From Microcoleus sp. bin38.metabat.b11b12b14.051 (GTDB lineage Bacteria > Cyanobacteriota > Cyanobacteriia > Cyanobacteriales > Microcoleaceae), in assembly GCF_013299165.1 (NCBI RefSeq), contig NZ_JAAFKD010000015.1, forward strand, positions 105,122 to 169,121: a DNA stretch of 64,000 nucleotides, in the 5' to 3' direction. This document shows positions 8,821-18,386 of this stretch, piece after piece. The stretch's first letter is position 1. Every line of letters begins with the position of its first letter. Under the pieces are notes generated by a model. It was not told the DNA's origin. It did not search any database and saw only the letters and a program-made list of their open reading frames with translations. A program made the translations under genes and the position numbers.

Positions 8821-9690
8821 CTACAAACCTATAAATCTCAAATCGACGCTCCGCACCCTACGACTTTTTTCCAACGGATATCTATCAGCAGGCGCAGCCG
8901 ACCATTCCCACATTGAACCTGGATAATTCTTAGCATTAAATCCAGCATTTGTCAAGACACAAGTCAACCATGCAGACCTAATTCCCCCACTACAATAACT
9001 CACAAGTTGAGTTGACAGCGAAACACCTTTATGCTGCAAAATAGCGACTATTTCGCCGCGAGTCAGCAGTTGTCCCTGCTTGTCCATCAACTGTTTGTAA
9101 TAAAGGTTAACCGCGCCGGGAATGTGGCCGCCCCGCTGTTCTCCATAAGGCGTTTTTCCTGCATATTCTCGCGGCTCTCTTGCATCAATAACTACTAAAT
9201 TAGCATTACTTAAAATAGCTTTTAACTCATCTTGCTGAATTTCCCAATTCGAGCGGCGAGATACGATAAAGTCTCCCGGCTGCGGTGGATGATTTGCACC
9301 TTTTATTTGAGCAATTCCAGCTTTGACTAAAGCTCGATATCCTCCATCTACAAAAACGGCTTTTTCGTGTCCCAAAGTTCGCAGCATCCAAACAATTCGC
9401 CCGTCTTCGCCCCACCCTTTCACTGAATCGGCGATGACGATGACAGGTAGGTCTTGACAAATTCCCAGCGCTTGCAGTTTTTCTGTTAAGATTGTGTCAT
9501 CTTCGATAATTTGGCCTTGATGCGGAAAGTGCGATCGCGAAAATTGCTGCCAAGTTACGGGAATAGCTGATGGGAGAGGGCAAAACCACTTTAAAATAGG
9601 TTGACGAGCATCGAGCAGAGTAGCACCTCCTGACAGCAATTCCTTAGCTAAATCTGCGCTTAGTATCCAATTATCGGACAAATTACACAT
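8821..9690 (-). CDS. Two-domain rhodanese-type sulfurtransferase
   Basis: A 289-residue tandem rhodanese protein of the thiosulfate / 3-mercaptopyruvate sulfurtransferase group, transferring sulfane sulfur through a cysteine persulfide. The N-terminal domain (about 1-130: LLDARQP, DSVKGWGEDGRIVWML, FVDGGY) lacks the active cysteine, as usual for these enzymes. The C-terminal domain (about 140-275) has VVIDAREPREYAGKTP, GHIPGAVNL and the active loop YCSGGIRSA with the catalytic Cys. The last ~12 residues (RRVRSVDLRFIGL) come from DNA matching the neighbouring hairpin repeat, so the array has probably extended the C-terminus. It is the first of three consecutive minus-strand genes. Confidence 0.92.
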   Translation of the reverse strand: MCNLSDNWILSADLAKELLSGGATLLDARQPILKWFCPLPSAIPVTWQQFSRSHFPHQGQIIEDDTILTEKLQALGICQDLPVIVIADSVKGWGEDGRIVWMLRTLGHEKAVFVDGGYRALVKAGIAQIKGANHPPQPGDFIVSRRSNWEIQQDELKAILSNANLVVIDAREPREYAGKTPYGEQRGGHIPGAVNLYYKQLMDKQGQLLTRGEIVAILQHKGVSLSTQLVSYCSGGIRSAWLTCVLTNAGFNAKNYPGSMWEWSAAPADRYPLEKSRRVRSVDLRFIGL

Positions 9691-9704
9691 AAATTCGAGA
9701 TAAT

Positions 9705-10604
9705 TTATTGAGAAATTTTTGTCGTATTTGCACCGCAGGCTAAAACGCCATTTTTATTCGTAGGATTAGCTGGTATCGCTCTGCCCGCAACAGACGCTTC
9801 GCACAAGATTGTTTGGGTAGCGTTTCCTATCACAAATACGCCGCCCACCAAACTTTTAAGGTTAGGTTGCCGCGATATCCCATAATTAAATACAGCTTTG
9901 TTCCCCGTGCTAATTGAGTAGCTATAATTGTCAGTTTTAGGAGGTACACCAGTATTTAAATTGGTAATAGAACTTGTAAAACTATCCCTTTCTATATAGT
10001 AGGCTTGCTGAGCTCTGTTCAGTGCCCTAAGATATTGTTTTGCGTCTGCTGCGTTGGTCTGAATAGGTTGGTTGGCAAGTTGAGACATAGCGGTATTTGC
10101 ACCGCAAGTTAAAACGCCATTTTTATTGATAGGATTAGCTGGTCTTGCTGTACCCGCAACAGAGGCTTCGCACAGAATTCTTTGGATGTTGTTTCCTATC
10201 AAAAATACTCCGCCTACAAAACTTGTGAGATTGGGTTGCCGCGATATCCCATAATTAAATACAGCTTTGTTACCCATGCTAATTGAATAGCTGTAATTAT
10301 TAGTTTGAGCTGGGGTGCCAATAGCTAGATTGGCAACAGAACTTGTAAAACCAGCATTTTCTAGATAGTAGGCGTGCTGAGCTTTGTTCATGGCGTCAAC
10401 AATATTTCTGGCTGGAGATTCCATAGATTTAATGATTTCTGCCGGAGATTTCGTCATGGCATTTGGAAGTTGAGCCTCGGCGGCTGCAATCAAAAAAACT
10501 GGCAGGATCAGAGTTGTCAACACAACTCTACTCTGCCAGTTGCGGTGGCTATCAATCCTGCTAAAATTCCGAACTCGCTGGTAAATTGAGCGGTTGAGAA
10601 ACAT
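9705..10604 (-). CDS. Exported protein with two type IV pilin-like (G/H family) domains
   Basis: A 299-residue protein. After a basic N-terminus comes one hydrophobic segment (VVLTTLILPVFLIAAAEA, about 27-44), acting as a signal or anchor. Two homologous modules of about 115 residues follow (about 65-175 and 185-295). Each has the pattern NKAQHAYYLE / NRAQQAYYIE, FTSS, NYSYSIS, NKAVFNYGISRQPN, GGVF-IGN and a pair of cysteines (ILCEAS...LACGAN). The pattern is that of the cyanobacterial pilin-like G/H family. There is no prepilin peptidase site with the usual FTLIE helix, so it is unlikely to assemble as a normal major pilin. Duplication within the gene is evident. Function unknown; a cell-surface or minor pilus role is inference. 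Confidence 0.75.
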   Translation of the reverse strand: MFLNRSIYQRVRNFSRIDSHRNWQSRVVLTTLILPVFLIAAAEAQLPNAMTKSPAEIIKSMESPARNIVDAMNKAQHAYYLENAGFTSSVANLAIGTPAQTNNYSYSISMGNKAVFNYGISRQPNLTSFVGGVFLIGNNIQRILCEASVAGTARPANPINKNGVLTCGANTAMSQLANQPIQTNAADAKQYLRALNRAQQAYYIERDSFTSSITNLNTGVPPKTDNYSYSISTGNKAVFNYGISRQPNLKSLVGGVFVIGNATQTILCEASVAGRAIPANPTNKNGVLACGANTTKISQ

Positions 10605-10608
10605 ACAA

Positions 10609-11694
10609 TTAAACTAATTGTTTGGCTTGAAACTTTTTCAAATTCCCAGGAGCAACCGTGCCGTGTTCGGTGATAATTCCCGAGATTAATGCTGCCGGAG
10701 TTACGTCAAAAGCTGGATTGTAAAATTCTACTTTTTCTGGACAAATTCGCGTAGTTCCAACTTGATACATTTCAATTGGATCGCGTTCTTCGATGGGGAT
10801 TTGGCTGCCATCGGAAAGTTCAAAATCAATTGTGGACAAAGGAGCGGCAACAAAGAAGGGGACGTTGTGAGCTTTGGCAACAATTGCTAAACTGTAAGTG
10901 CCAATTTTATTGGCGGCGTCGCCGTTAGCAGCGATTCTGTCTGCACCGACAACTACTGCGTGAATCATGCCGAGTTTCATGCAGTGTGCGGCCATATTGT
11001 CGGCTATTAATGTGACGGGAATTCCTTCTTGCACGCATTCCCAAGTGGTGAGTTTGGCACCTTGGAGACGGGGGCGAGTTTCGTCTGCAAAAACTCTGCC
11101 GAGTCTGCCTTCTCGCCAAGCGGAACGAAATACACCTAATGCTGTACCGTAGCCTGCTGTGGCTAATGCACCGGCATTGCAGTGAGTCAGCAAGTTCAAT
11201 TTTTCGGGTGTTGCGGGCAGAACTTTTAAACCTTGGTCGCCGATATCTTTACAAGTTTGCAAGTCTTCTGCTTGAATGGTTATAGCCATTTCTAACAATG
11301 TTTTTTGGACTTGTTCGACAGAACCGCTAGTTTGATTTGCTGTTTTGAGCATTCGGGATATTGCCCAAAACAAATTAACGGCTGTGGGACGAGTCGATCG
11401 CAATAATTCACCAACTTGTTCTAGTTTAGCGAGAAATTCCGTGCGATCGCCCGTTTCGATTTCTCGCGCCCCCAAATACATCCCGTAAGCTGCTGCTACC
11501 CCGATCGCCGGAGCACCTCGAACGATCATAGTTTTAATCGCCTCAGCCATATCTTGAGAGCTGGTAATTTCGACTGTAACGTATTCTTTCGGCAGTCGGT
11601 TTTGCTCAATTAGCAGCACTCGGTCTTCTTTCCAGGTGACGGGGGAAACTGGGGAGTTTTGAGCTGTCATCGATTTCGGTGATGTGAGGGACAA
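10609..11694 (-). CDS. mtnA: Methylthioribose-1-phosphate isomerase
   Basis: Catalyses 5-methylthioribose-1-phosphate to 5-methylthioribulose-1-phosphate in the methionine salvage pathway, in the cytosol. The 361 residues cover the full family length. Visible signatures are [16 protein letters not shown] near residue 59, [18 protein letters not shown] near 170 with the catalytic Cys, and [20 protein letters not shown] near 250 with the catalytic Asp; the C-terminal [12 protein letters not shown] block is complete. A second Met at residue 9 is an alternative start. It ends 4 bp before the start of the downstream pilin-like gene, so the two may be co-transcribed, though no functional link is obvious. 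Confidence 0.96.
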   Translation of the reverse strand: MSLTSPKSMTAQNSPVSPVTWKEDRVLLIEQNRLPKEYVTVEITSSQDMAEAIKTMIVRGAPAIGVAAAYGMYLGAREIETGDRTEFLAKLEQVGELLRSTRPTAVNLFWAISRMLKTANQTSGSVEQVQKTLLEMAITIQAEDLQTCKDIGDQGLKVLPATPEKLNLLTHCNAGALATAGYGTALGVFRSAWREGRLGRVFADETRPRLQGAKLTTWECVQEGIPVTLIADNMAAHCMKLGMIHAVVVGADRIAANGDAANKIGTYSLAIVAKAHNVPFFVAAPLSTIDFELSDGSQIPIEERDPIEMYQVGTTRICPEKVEFYNPAFDVTPAALISGIITEHGTVAPGNLKKFQAKQLV

Positions 11695-12131
11695 GTTTCT
11701 ATGATGCCATGAAGGCGCCTATTCCTCTATGTTATGAGGCAGACGCTGGATTTGCCAAAACCCTACTCCCGCGATTTGAGATTGAATAATTGCTGGATAC
11801 TTACTACTCTCTGGGTTTGGAACTTGCGTAGATTTGCATTCTTTTTCGGAAATTTGTACTGAGTAAAAAAATTAACATTAAGTTGTATAAATAATACTTA
11901 CGTTTTTTGAATAATTTCGGGAATCGGGAACAAGCTAGTTGTACGTGGGGTCAGCCTTTTTTAAGTTGAGAATGAAAAAGTGCGATCGACTAAGTTTTTA
12001 TCTCAAAAAAAATCACAAAATCAGATAATTGTCAAGTTTTTACTTGGTTGAGTGTCGGAGGCAGGAAGTTCGGGCGATCGCACGGAGACAACATCTTGAA
12101 AACCTACTTAGGTGCATGGGGAAAGGTAATT
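11695..12131. other. Divergent promoter region between mtnA and the giant exoprotein
   Basis: The region separates divergent genes and is AT-rich. TATAAATAATACTT near 11884 and nearby runs could hold promoters, but no operator or riboswitch was recognised. The reading frame of the giant gene is open upstream from a GTG at 12048, but that stretch contains a HIP1-type site and has no homology I recognise, so it is treated as leader. Confidence 0.4.
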
Positions 12132-15100
12132 ATGAAAAACTTACAAATAGTATTCGTAGATTCAGCGGTTGAAGATTGGCAAAGTCTGGCTGCCGGTGTG
12201 AAACCGGGGATAGAGGTGATTTTAGTCGATCGGGCGCGAGACGGCATCGAACAAATTGCCGAAGCGCTGCAAAGTCGCAAAGGTATAGAAAGCGTTCACA
12301 TTATTTCTCACGGGGAACCGGGAAGTTTGCAGCTAGGGAAAACTAGCCTTAATTCCGACAATTTAGAAACCTATCGCGACTGTTTGAAACGGTGGTTTTC
12401 GTCGTCTGTCAATTCAATTCAAAATCGATGGGAAATTCTGCTATACGGATGTAACGTAGCGGCGGGCGAAAAAGGAGAAGCTTTTGTACAAAAGCTGAGC
12501 AAGTTAACAAAAGCTAATATTGCTGCTTCTGCTGATATTACCGGGAGTGCCCAAAAAGGCGGAAATTGGTTACTTGAATACGCTACTGGAGTGATTGAGG
12601 CGGGATTGGCGATCGAGCCGGAGGTAATGGCAAGTTACTCGCACGCTTTGGCTACGTTTGTGGTTACTAATACCAATGATGCTGGGGCGGGTTCGCTACG
12701 AGATGCGATTACTCAAGCAAATGCTGCGGCTGCACCACCGCATAATATTAACTTCAACATTCCCGGTGCAGGCGTACAGACGATCGCGCCACTGTCGATC
12801 TTACCAAACATTAACGTTCGTACAATCATCAACGGCACTACCCAACCGGGATTCGCCGGCACCCCGCTGATCGAAATCAATGGAGCGGGTGCAGGTGCTG
12901 TCAGCGGTTTTCGAGTCTTGGCCGGTGGCGGTGGCAGCACCTTGCGGGGATTGATAATTAACCGCTTCGGCAACACTGGCATCTCCCTCGAAAGCGACGG
13001 CAACACCGTAGCGGGTAACTACATCGGTACAAATGCCACAGGTACCGCAGCTTTGCCCAATGCCTTATTTGGCGTCGCCGTTCAGAATGGTGGCAGCATT
13101 AATACTATTGGGGGGATTGCACCGGGCGATCGCAACGTGATTTCCGGCAATGGTGCTGATGGCATCATCATCGTTGGCAGTCCTGCGGGAAGCAACCGAG
13201 TGCTGGGAAACTACGTCGGCACGAACGCCGCAGGCACCGCTGCCTTACCCAACGCCAGCGGAGTCACGATCAATAGCGTACTGAACAACACTGTTACCGG
13301 AAATGTGATTTCCGGCAACAACAATATCGGTATTGCCATTCTCAATCAGGGTTCCACGAACAACCTTGTGACAGGCAACTTCATCGGCACTAATTTTGAT
13401 GGCACCACCGCTGTCCCTAATACTAATGTTGGCGTAGTCATTGGGGGAGGTGCAAGCAACAATACCATTGGTGGAACGCTCCCAGCGACTCGAAACATTA
13501 TTTCCGGCAACAGCAACGGTAACGGTGTCGTTCTTACTGGCGCCGCCACTGTCGGCAACTCCTTGTTCGGCAACTTCATCGGCGTTGCTGTCGATGGTAC
13601 GACTGCGCTGCCCAATGTTACCGGGGTATTGATTCCTGATGGTGCAAGCAATAATGTGATCGGCGGTACATTAATAGGTCAAGGAAATACGATCGCGAGC
13701 AACCTCGGTTCGGGAGTAAATATTATCGCTGGCACCGGCAACCGCATCCAAAACAACTCGATCTTTGCCAACGCCGGCATAGGCATCGATCTCGGCAACA
13801 ACGGCATCACCGCCAACGATGCAGGCGATCCCGACATCGGAGCAAACCTCCTCCAAAACTTCCCCGTACTCACCACCGCCAACGTCGGCGCCAGCAACGT
13901 CACCGTCGCGGGAACATTCAACAGCATTCCCAGCGCCAATTACACCCTGCAATTTTTCGCGAACACCCCCCCCGGTACCCAAGGTCAAAACTTAATCGGC
14001 TCTGCCACAGTAACGACTGATGCCGCCGGCAACGCCACTTTCAATCAAATTTTCCCCGTAGCAGTGGCTCCCGGTCAATTAATCACTGCCACAGCAATTG
14101 ACGCAGCCGGCAACACCTCTGAATTTTCCGCACAGCCTGTTCCCGTTGTAGGGCTCAGAACAATCACCGGGATTAAATTCAACGACCTTGACGGCAACGG
14201 CACTCAAACAGCCGGAGAACTTGGTGTCCCGGGAGTAACCATTTTCCTCGACACCAACAACAACACCATCCTCGATGCTGGCGAAACTTCCGTCATCACG
14301 GGTACTTCTCCCGATGGCAGTTTCACTTTCCCCAACTTGTCCCCTGGCACTTACAATATTCGCGAAATTGTACCCCCAGGCAGTCGCCCAACAACTTCCA
14401 ACCCAGTTACAGCCACGCTGGCAGCAGGTGTAACTGCTCCTGCTATAGTGAATTTCGGCAACCAAGCGATACCCGTTGTAGGGCTCAGAACAATCACCGG
14501 GATTAAATTCAACGACATCGACGGCAACGGCACTCAAACAGCCGGAGAACTTGGTGTCCCGGGAGTAACCATTTTCCTCGACACCAACAACAACACCATC
14601 CTCGATGCTGGCGAAACTTCCGTCATCACGGGTACTTCTCCCGATGGCAGTTTCACTTTCCCCAACTTGTCCCCTGGCACTTACAATATTCGCGAAATTG
14701 TACCCCCAGGCAGTCGCCCAACAACTTCCAACCCAGTTACAGCCACGCTGGCAGCAGGTGTAACTGCTCCTGCTATAGTGAATTTCGGCAACCAAGCGAT
14801 ACCCGTTGTAGGGCTCAGAACAATCACCGGGATTAAATTCAACGACATCGACGGCAACGGCACTCAAACAGCCGGAGAACTTGGTGTCCCGGGAGTAACC
14901 ATTTTCCTCGACACCAACAACAACACCATCCTCGATGCTGGCGAAACTTCCGTCATCACGGGTACTTCTCCCGATGGCAGTTTCACTTTCCCCAACTTGT
15001 CCCCTGGCACTTACAATATTCGCGAAATTGTACCCCCAGGCAGTCGCCCAACAACTTCCAACCCAGTTACAGCCACGCTGGCAGCAGGTGTAACTGCTCC

Positions 15101-17345
15101 TGCTATAGTCAATTTCGGCAACCAAGCGATACCCCCCACTCTCAGCCTCATTACTGGTAACAAATTTAACGACATTGACGGCAACGGCATTCCAGGAGCC
15201 GGAGAATTTGGTGTCCCTGGAGTAACGATTTTCCTCGATACCAACAACGACGGCATTCTCAACGCGGGTGAAACTTCTGTCACTACGGGTACTTCTCCCG
15301 ATGGCGCTTTCGCTTTCCCGCTAGTGCCAGGTGGCACTTACAATGTTCGGGAAGTTGTGCCACCTGGCAGTCGCCCAACCACTCCTAACCCAGCTATAGT
15401 AACGATCCCAGCAGGTCGAACTACTCTTGCTACAGTCAATTTTGGCAACCAAACGATACCTGTTCCGACTCCGACTCCAACTCCGACTCCCGTTACTACT
15501 CCGACTCCCGCTCCGACTCCCGCTCCTGCTCCGACTCCTGTTACCACTCCTACTCCCGTCCAACAAAGCAGCATCAGCGGTATTAAATTCAACGATGACA
15601 ACGGCAACGGTACTCAGGATGCGGGGGAAACTGGTGTTTCGGGAGTGCTAGTTTTCCTTGATGCTAACGGGAACAACTCTTTAGATTCGGGCGAAATTAC
15701 TGTTACCACTGACTCTTCTGGTAATTACAGTTTCACCAACCTCAATGCAGGCACTTACAATGTGCGGGAAGTGCAGCGGACTGGTTGGACGCAAACTACT
15801 ACGAATCCGGCACCGATTAATCTCCGCAGTGGCGAAAGTCGTAGTGGAATTAACTTCGGCAATTTCCAAAATATTAGCATTTCCGGCAGCAAGTTTAATG
15901 ACCTCAATAACAATGGGGTTTTGGATGCTCAAGAACCGCTATTGCCGAACTGGCAAGTCTTTCTTGATGCTAACGGTGACGACAGTTTAGGTGCTGGAGA
16001 AGTTAATACTTCAACTGATAGCTTGGGTGGCTATAGTTTCGCTAATTTAGGCCCAGGAACTTATCGAGTTCGGGAAGTTAATCAACCTGGTTGGACTCGA
16101 ACTACTGCCAATCCCGCTGATATTGTTGCTGTCAGCAGTGGCACTAATACCAGCAATATTAACTTTGGGAATTTTTTAGGGCAAGCACCAACACCAACAC
16201 CACCAACACCAACACCACCGCCAGCGGGAGAAGATGCTGACTGCATTTGTTCGCAAATTGTTTTACCCAGCCTTAGCAGTATTCGCGGCCCCGGTTCTGT
16301 GACGAATACCCGCAACGGTACTAACGGCAATGACATTATTCTCGGCACTAATAACAATGACGAAATCAACGGCTTTAACGGCAATGATTTGTTGGTCGGG
16401 TTCCGGGGTAATGATAATATTTACGGGGGACTTAACAGCGATTTCCCCGTTGGCCCGAATGTAGATAAGGACACGCTATTTGGCAATGAGGGCAATGATT
16501 ACCTCAATGGGGTTGCTGGAAATGATTTAATCTTTGCCGGCAAGAATGACGATGTTGTTTACGGTGGCAAAGATGATGACGTTATTTTTGGCGACCAGAA
16601 TAGCGATACTTTAATTGGCGACCAGGGTAATGATACTATCTACGGGGGAACTCTTAACCCGTTCGACCCGGATTTCAATGGCAACGATTTACTGTTCGGT
16701 TTGGCAGGAAATGATTTTCTCAGCGGTCAGGAAGGTCAAGATACGATCGCAGGCGGTGACGGTAATGATACTGTACGCGCTGGTAAGGGCAACGACGTAA
16801 TTGTGGGCGAGTTGGGAAATGATTTGCTGTTTGGCGACCAGGGCAGCGATACTGTCTGCGGAGGCGACGGGGATGATACTGTGTACGGGGATATTGGCAG
16901 CCGTCTTCCTGTCGGTTCTGCTGGCGGAAAAGACCAAATCTGCGGAGGTTCGGGCAATGATTTGCTGTTTGGCAATGAAGGTCAGGATACTGTTAACGGC
17001 GATGCTGGAAACGATACTATTTACGGCGGCAAGGATGAGGACAGTTTGCTGGGCGGTGCTGGCGATGATTGGTTGTTTGGAGATGAGGGGAATGATACTC
17101 TGATTGGAGGTACTGGGAACGATCGATTTATTTTAGGTCTTGACCTCGGCACCGAGACTATTTTAGACTTTCAAGATGGTCTGGATTCGATCAGCTTAAT
17201 TGGCGGTCTGAATTTCTCACAACTGAGCATTGTGGCGGAAAATAGTTCTACTCTGATCCGAGTTACCAGTTCCGGTCAACTTTTGGCAACTCTGGGCAAT
17301 GTGCCGACGAGCCTGATTACGGCTACAGATTTTGCGGTTCTGTAG
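12132..17345 (+). CDS. Giant secreted protein: DUF4347, beta-helix, SdrD_B-like modules, RTX repeats
   Basis: A 1737-residue protein from ATG 12132, preceded by GAAAGG. The frame is open from GTG 12048, but homology begins at MKNLQIVFVDSAVEDW. Order: DUF4347 (about 3-165, with HIISHGEPGSLQ and LYGCNVAAGE); a parallel beta-helix region opening with VVTNTNDAGAGSLRDAI (about 174-600); four SdrD_B-like modules (about 672-1110), the first three nearly identical; a Pro-Thr linker; two more modules (about 1144-1350); a second linker; GGxGxD-type calcium-binding nonapeptides (about 1394-1666); and a short C-terminal domain. There is no N-terminal signal peptide; RTX repeats near the C-terminus suggest type I secretion. 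Probable role: surface adhesion or matrix, by inference. Confidence 0.9.
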   Translation: MKNLQIVFVDSAVEDWQSLAAGVKPGIEVILVDRARDGIEQIAEALQSRKGIESVHIISHGEPGSLQLGKTSLNSDNLETYRDCLKRWFSSSVNSIQNRWEILLYGCNVAAGEKGEAFVQKLSKLTKANIAASADITGSAQKGGNWLLEYATGVIEAGLAIEPEVMASYSHALATFVVTNTNDAGAGSLRDAITQANAAAAPPHNINFNIPGAGVQTIAPLSILPNINVRTIINGTTQPGFAGTPLIEINGAGAGAVSGFRVLAGGGGSTLRGLIINRFGNTGISLESDGNTVAGNYIGTNATGTAALPNALFGVAVQNGGSINTIGGIAPGDRNVISGNGADGIIIVGSPAGSNRVLGNYVGTNAAGTAALPNASGVTINSVLNNTVTGNVISGNNNIGIAILNQGSTNNLVTGNFIGTNFDGTTAVPNTNVGVVIGGGASNNTIGGTLPATRNIISGNSNGNGVVLTGAATVGNSLFGNFIGVAVDGTTALPNVTGVLIPDGASNNVIGGTLIGQGNTIASNLGSGVNIIAGTGNRIQNNSIFANAGIGIDLGNNGITANDAGDPDIGANLLQNFPVLTTANVGASNVTVAGTFNSIPSANYTLQFFANTPPGTQGQNLIGSATVTTDAAGNATFNQIFPVAVAPGQLITATAIDAAGNTSEFSAQPVPVVGLRTITGIKFNDLDGNGTQTAGELGVPGVTIFLDTNNNTILDAGETSVITGTSPDGSFTFPNLSPGTYNIREIVPPGSRPTTSNPVTATLAAGVTAPAIVNFGNQAIPVVGLRTITGIKFNDIDGNGTQTAGELGVPGVTIFLDTNNNTILDAGETSVITGTSPDGSFTFPNLSPGTYNIREIVPPGSRPTTSNPVTATLAAGVTAPAIVNFGNQAIPVVGLRTITGIKFNDIDGNGTQTAGELGVPGVTIFLDTNNNTILDAGETSVITGTSPDGSFTFPNLSPGTYNIREIVPPGSRPTTSNPVTATLAAGVTAPAIVNFGNQAIPPTLSLITGNKFNDIDGNGIPGAGEFGVPGVTIFLDTNNDGILNAGETSVTTGTSPDGAFAFPLVPGGTYNVREVVPPGSRPTTPNPAIVTIPAGRTTLATVNFGNQTIPVPTPTPTPTPVTTPTPAPTPAPAPTPVTTPTPVQQSSISGIKFNDDNGNGTQDAGETGVSGVLVFLDANGNNSLDSGEITVTTDSSGNYSFTNLNAGTYNVREVQRTGWTQTTTNPAPINLRSGESRSGINFGNFQNISISGSKFNDLNNNGVLDAQEPLLPNWQVFLDANGDDSLGAGEVNTSTDSLGGYSFANLGPGTYRVREVNQPGWTRTTANPADIVAVSSGTNTSNINFGNFLGQAPTPTPPTPTPPPAGEDADCICSQIVLPSLSSIRGPGSVTNTRNGTNGNDIILGTNNNDEINGFNGNDLLVGFRGNDNIYGGLNSDFPVGPNVDKDTLFGNEGNDYLNGVAGNDLIFAGKNDDVVYGGKDDDVIFGDQNSDTLIGDQGNDTIYGGTLNPFDPDFNGNDLLFGLAGNDFLSGQEGQDTIAGGDGNDTVRAGKGNDVIVGELGNDLLFGDQGSDTVCGGDGDDTVYGDIGSRLPVGSAGGKDQICGGSGNDLLFGNEGQDTVNGDAGNDTIYGGKDEDSLLGGAGDDWLFGDEGNDTLIGGTGNDRFILGLDLGTETILDFQDGLDSISLIGGLNFSQLSIVAENSSTLIRVTSSGQLLATLGNVPTSLITATDFAVL
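14142..15131 (+). repeat. Three near-identical 330 bp in-gene tandem repeats
   Basis: Units start at CCCGTTGTAGGGCTC, positions 14142, 14472 and 14802, each 330 bp (110 codons, one SdrD_B-like module). The visible differences are few: GACCTTGACGG in unit 1 against GACATCGACGG in units 2 and 3, and ATAGTCAATT in unit 3 against ATAGTGAATT. The fourth module is clearly diverged. This implies very recent duplication or ongoing homogenisation and makes the region prone to assembly collapse. Confidence 0.97.
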
Positions 17346-17376
17346 TGCGATCGCGCTCCATCAACTAAGCTAGAAT

Positions 17377-17410
17377 ATTGTAGGGACGATCGATCAATCG
17401 TCCCTACAAT
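17377..17410 (+). terminator. Hairpin after the giant gene
   Basis: ATTGTAGGGACGAT at 17377-17390 pairs perfectly with ATCGTCCCTACAAT at 17397-17410 across a 6 nt loop, 31 bp after the stop codon. No T-run follows, so it may be a bidirectional hairpin terminator or a dispersed palindromic repeat. The following 17411-17626 contains a CTCTGCGTTCTCTGTGGTTA repeat, common in cyanobacteria, and no gene. Confidence 0.6.
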
Positions 17411-17626
17411 CGGATAATTGTATTTAATATCAAGTCTGAGACATTGGCGGGTCGATCTCAAATCCGGTAGCATCGGAATAATGAATTTCTCTCCTCTTCC
17501 TCTGCGCTCTCTGCGTTCTCTGTGGTTAAATAATTCCGTAGTTACCACAAGTAATATGAGAAATATTTCCACAGAACATCCGAGTTGCGGGTGAGTCCCG
17601 CCTAGCGAATTGGCCGGCTTTCGTAA

Positions 17627-18202
17627 CTATCGACCCATATTGCGCTTCATGCGATCGAGTTCTTCCTGAGCTTCCCAGTTTTGAAACTTTTCTTCGAGAG
17701 GGTCTGCGGCCTTAAAACTGGTATAATTAGAACTCTGATTCCAACCCTTGGTATCCCAATTCGGCTCTGTTTTAGTTGTAGTGCGAGTTGCAGCTTCGGC
17801 TGCTTTGGCTCGGACTTCTTTGCGCCGCGATTGAATTTGGCGGTACAATTCTTTAGCTTTTTCAATACGTTCTTTGCAGCCTTGCATTTGTCCCCAACGC
17901 TGATTTCCCTGACGCAGCAAAGCGGCTTGGCGCTCTTGGGCTGCTTGAGCTAAGTCGAGCCTTTGAGCTGAAGAGGCTTTTTTTGCTCGATCGTTCCAGC
18001 GCTGAATTTCTTGGGCGGCGGACAGAATTTCTGCTTGTAGTGTTTTCTCTTGTTTCTGAATTTCCAGAATCAGTCGCAGGGTGTCTTCTTCTTGTTCCTT
18101 GAGTTGTTCTTCTATTGCCTGCAATTCTAGATGGGGATTGCTCCGCAAAAATTCTTCTAATCTGGTTTCGAGAAAGCGGCTGAAATCGTCAAATAAGCCC
18201 AT
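17627..18202 (-). CDS. Coiled-coil protein, TIGR04376-like
   Basis: A 191-residue soluble, highly charged protein. It begins MGLFDDFSRFLETRLEEFL. A long coiled coil runs over about 25-135 (EEQLKEQEEDTLRLILEIQK and onward), then a Thr/Asn-rich linker, and a C-terminal helix LEEKFQNWEAQEELDRMK. This resembles a small cyanobacteria-specific family that I recall as TIGR04376, of unknown function. It has no membrane segment or catalytic motif. The gene directly upstream in the same direction is the GspC/PilP-like protein, separated by tandem heptamer repeats. Confidence 0.65.
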   Translation of the reverse strand: MGLFDDFSRFLETRLEEFLRSNPHLELQAIEEQLKEQEEDTLRLILEIQKQEKTLQAEILSAAQEIQRWNDRAKKASSAQRLDLAQAAQERQAALLRQGNQRWGQMQGCKERIEKAKELYRQIQSRRKEVRAKAAEAATRTTTKTEPNWDTKGWNQSSNYTSFKAADPLEEKFQNWEAQEELDRMKRNMGR

Positions 18203-18217
18203 TTTTTATAATTCCTA

Positions 18218-18296
18218 TATTGGTTATTGGTTATTGGTTATTGGTTATTGGTTATTGGTTATTGGTTATTAGTTATTGGTTATTGGTTATTGGTTA
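18218..18296. repeat. Heptanucleotide tandem repeat (TATTGGT)n
   Basis: About eleven copies of the 7 bp unit TTATTGG, with one variant (TTATTAG near 18270), lie just upstream of the coiled-coil gene. Such short tandemly repeated heptamers are typical of filamentous cyanobacteria. Confidence 0.95.
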
Positions 18297-18324
18297 ACTG
18301 ATCCTTCGACTACGCTCAGGGTAA

Positions 18325-18384
18325 TGCAACTGTCAACTGTCAACTGTCAACCGTTAACAGTCAACAGTCAACTGTCAACTAACT
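18325..18384. repeat. Heptanucleotide repeat (CTGTCAA)n with inverted copies
   Basis: Direct CTGTCAA heptamers at about 18328-18350 are followed by inverted and direct copies (AACAGTC, CTGTCAA) up to 18380, so the transcript could form a hairpin. It lies immediately after the stop of the GspC/PilP-like gene, where it could act as a terminator. Confidence 0.85.
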
Positions 18385-18386
18385 AA

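Noticed and set aside
12048..12131. Upstream extension of the giant gene from GTG 12048
   Set aside because: Homology starts at MKNLQIVFVDS; ATG 12132 has a GAAAGG ribosome binding site, and the extension has no conserved features.
14079..15125. 348-codon minus-strand frame
   Set aside because: It is an antisense shadow of the near-identical SdrD_B modules and repeats with the same 110-codon period; no independent protein features.
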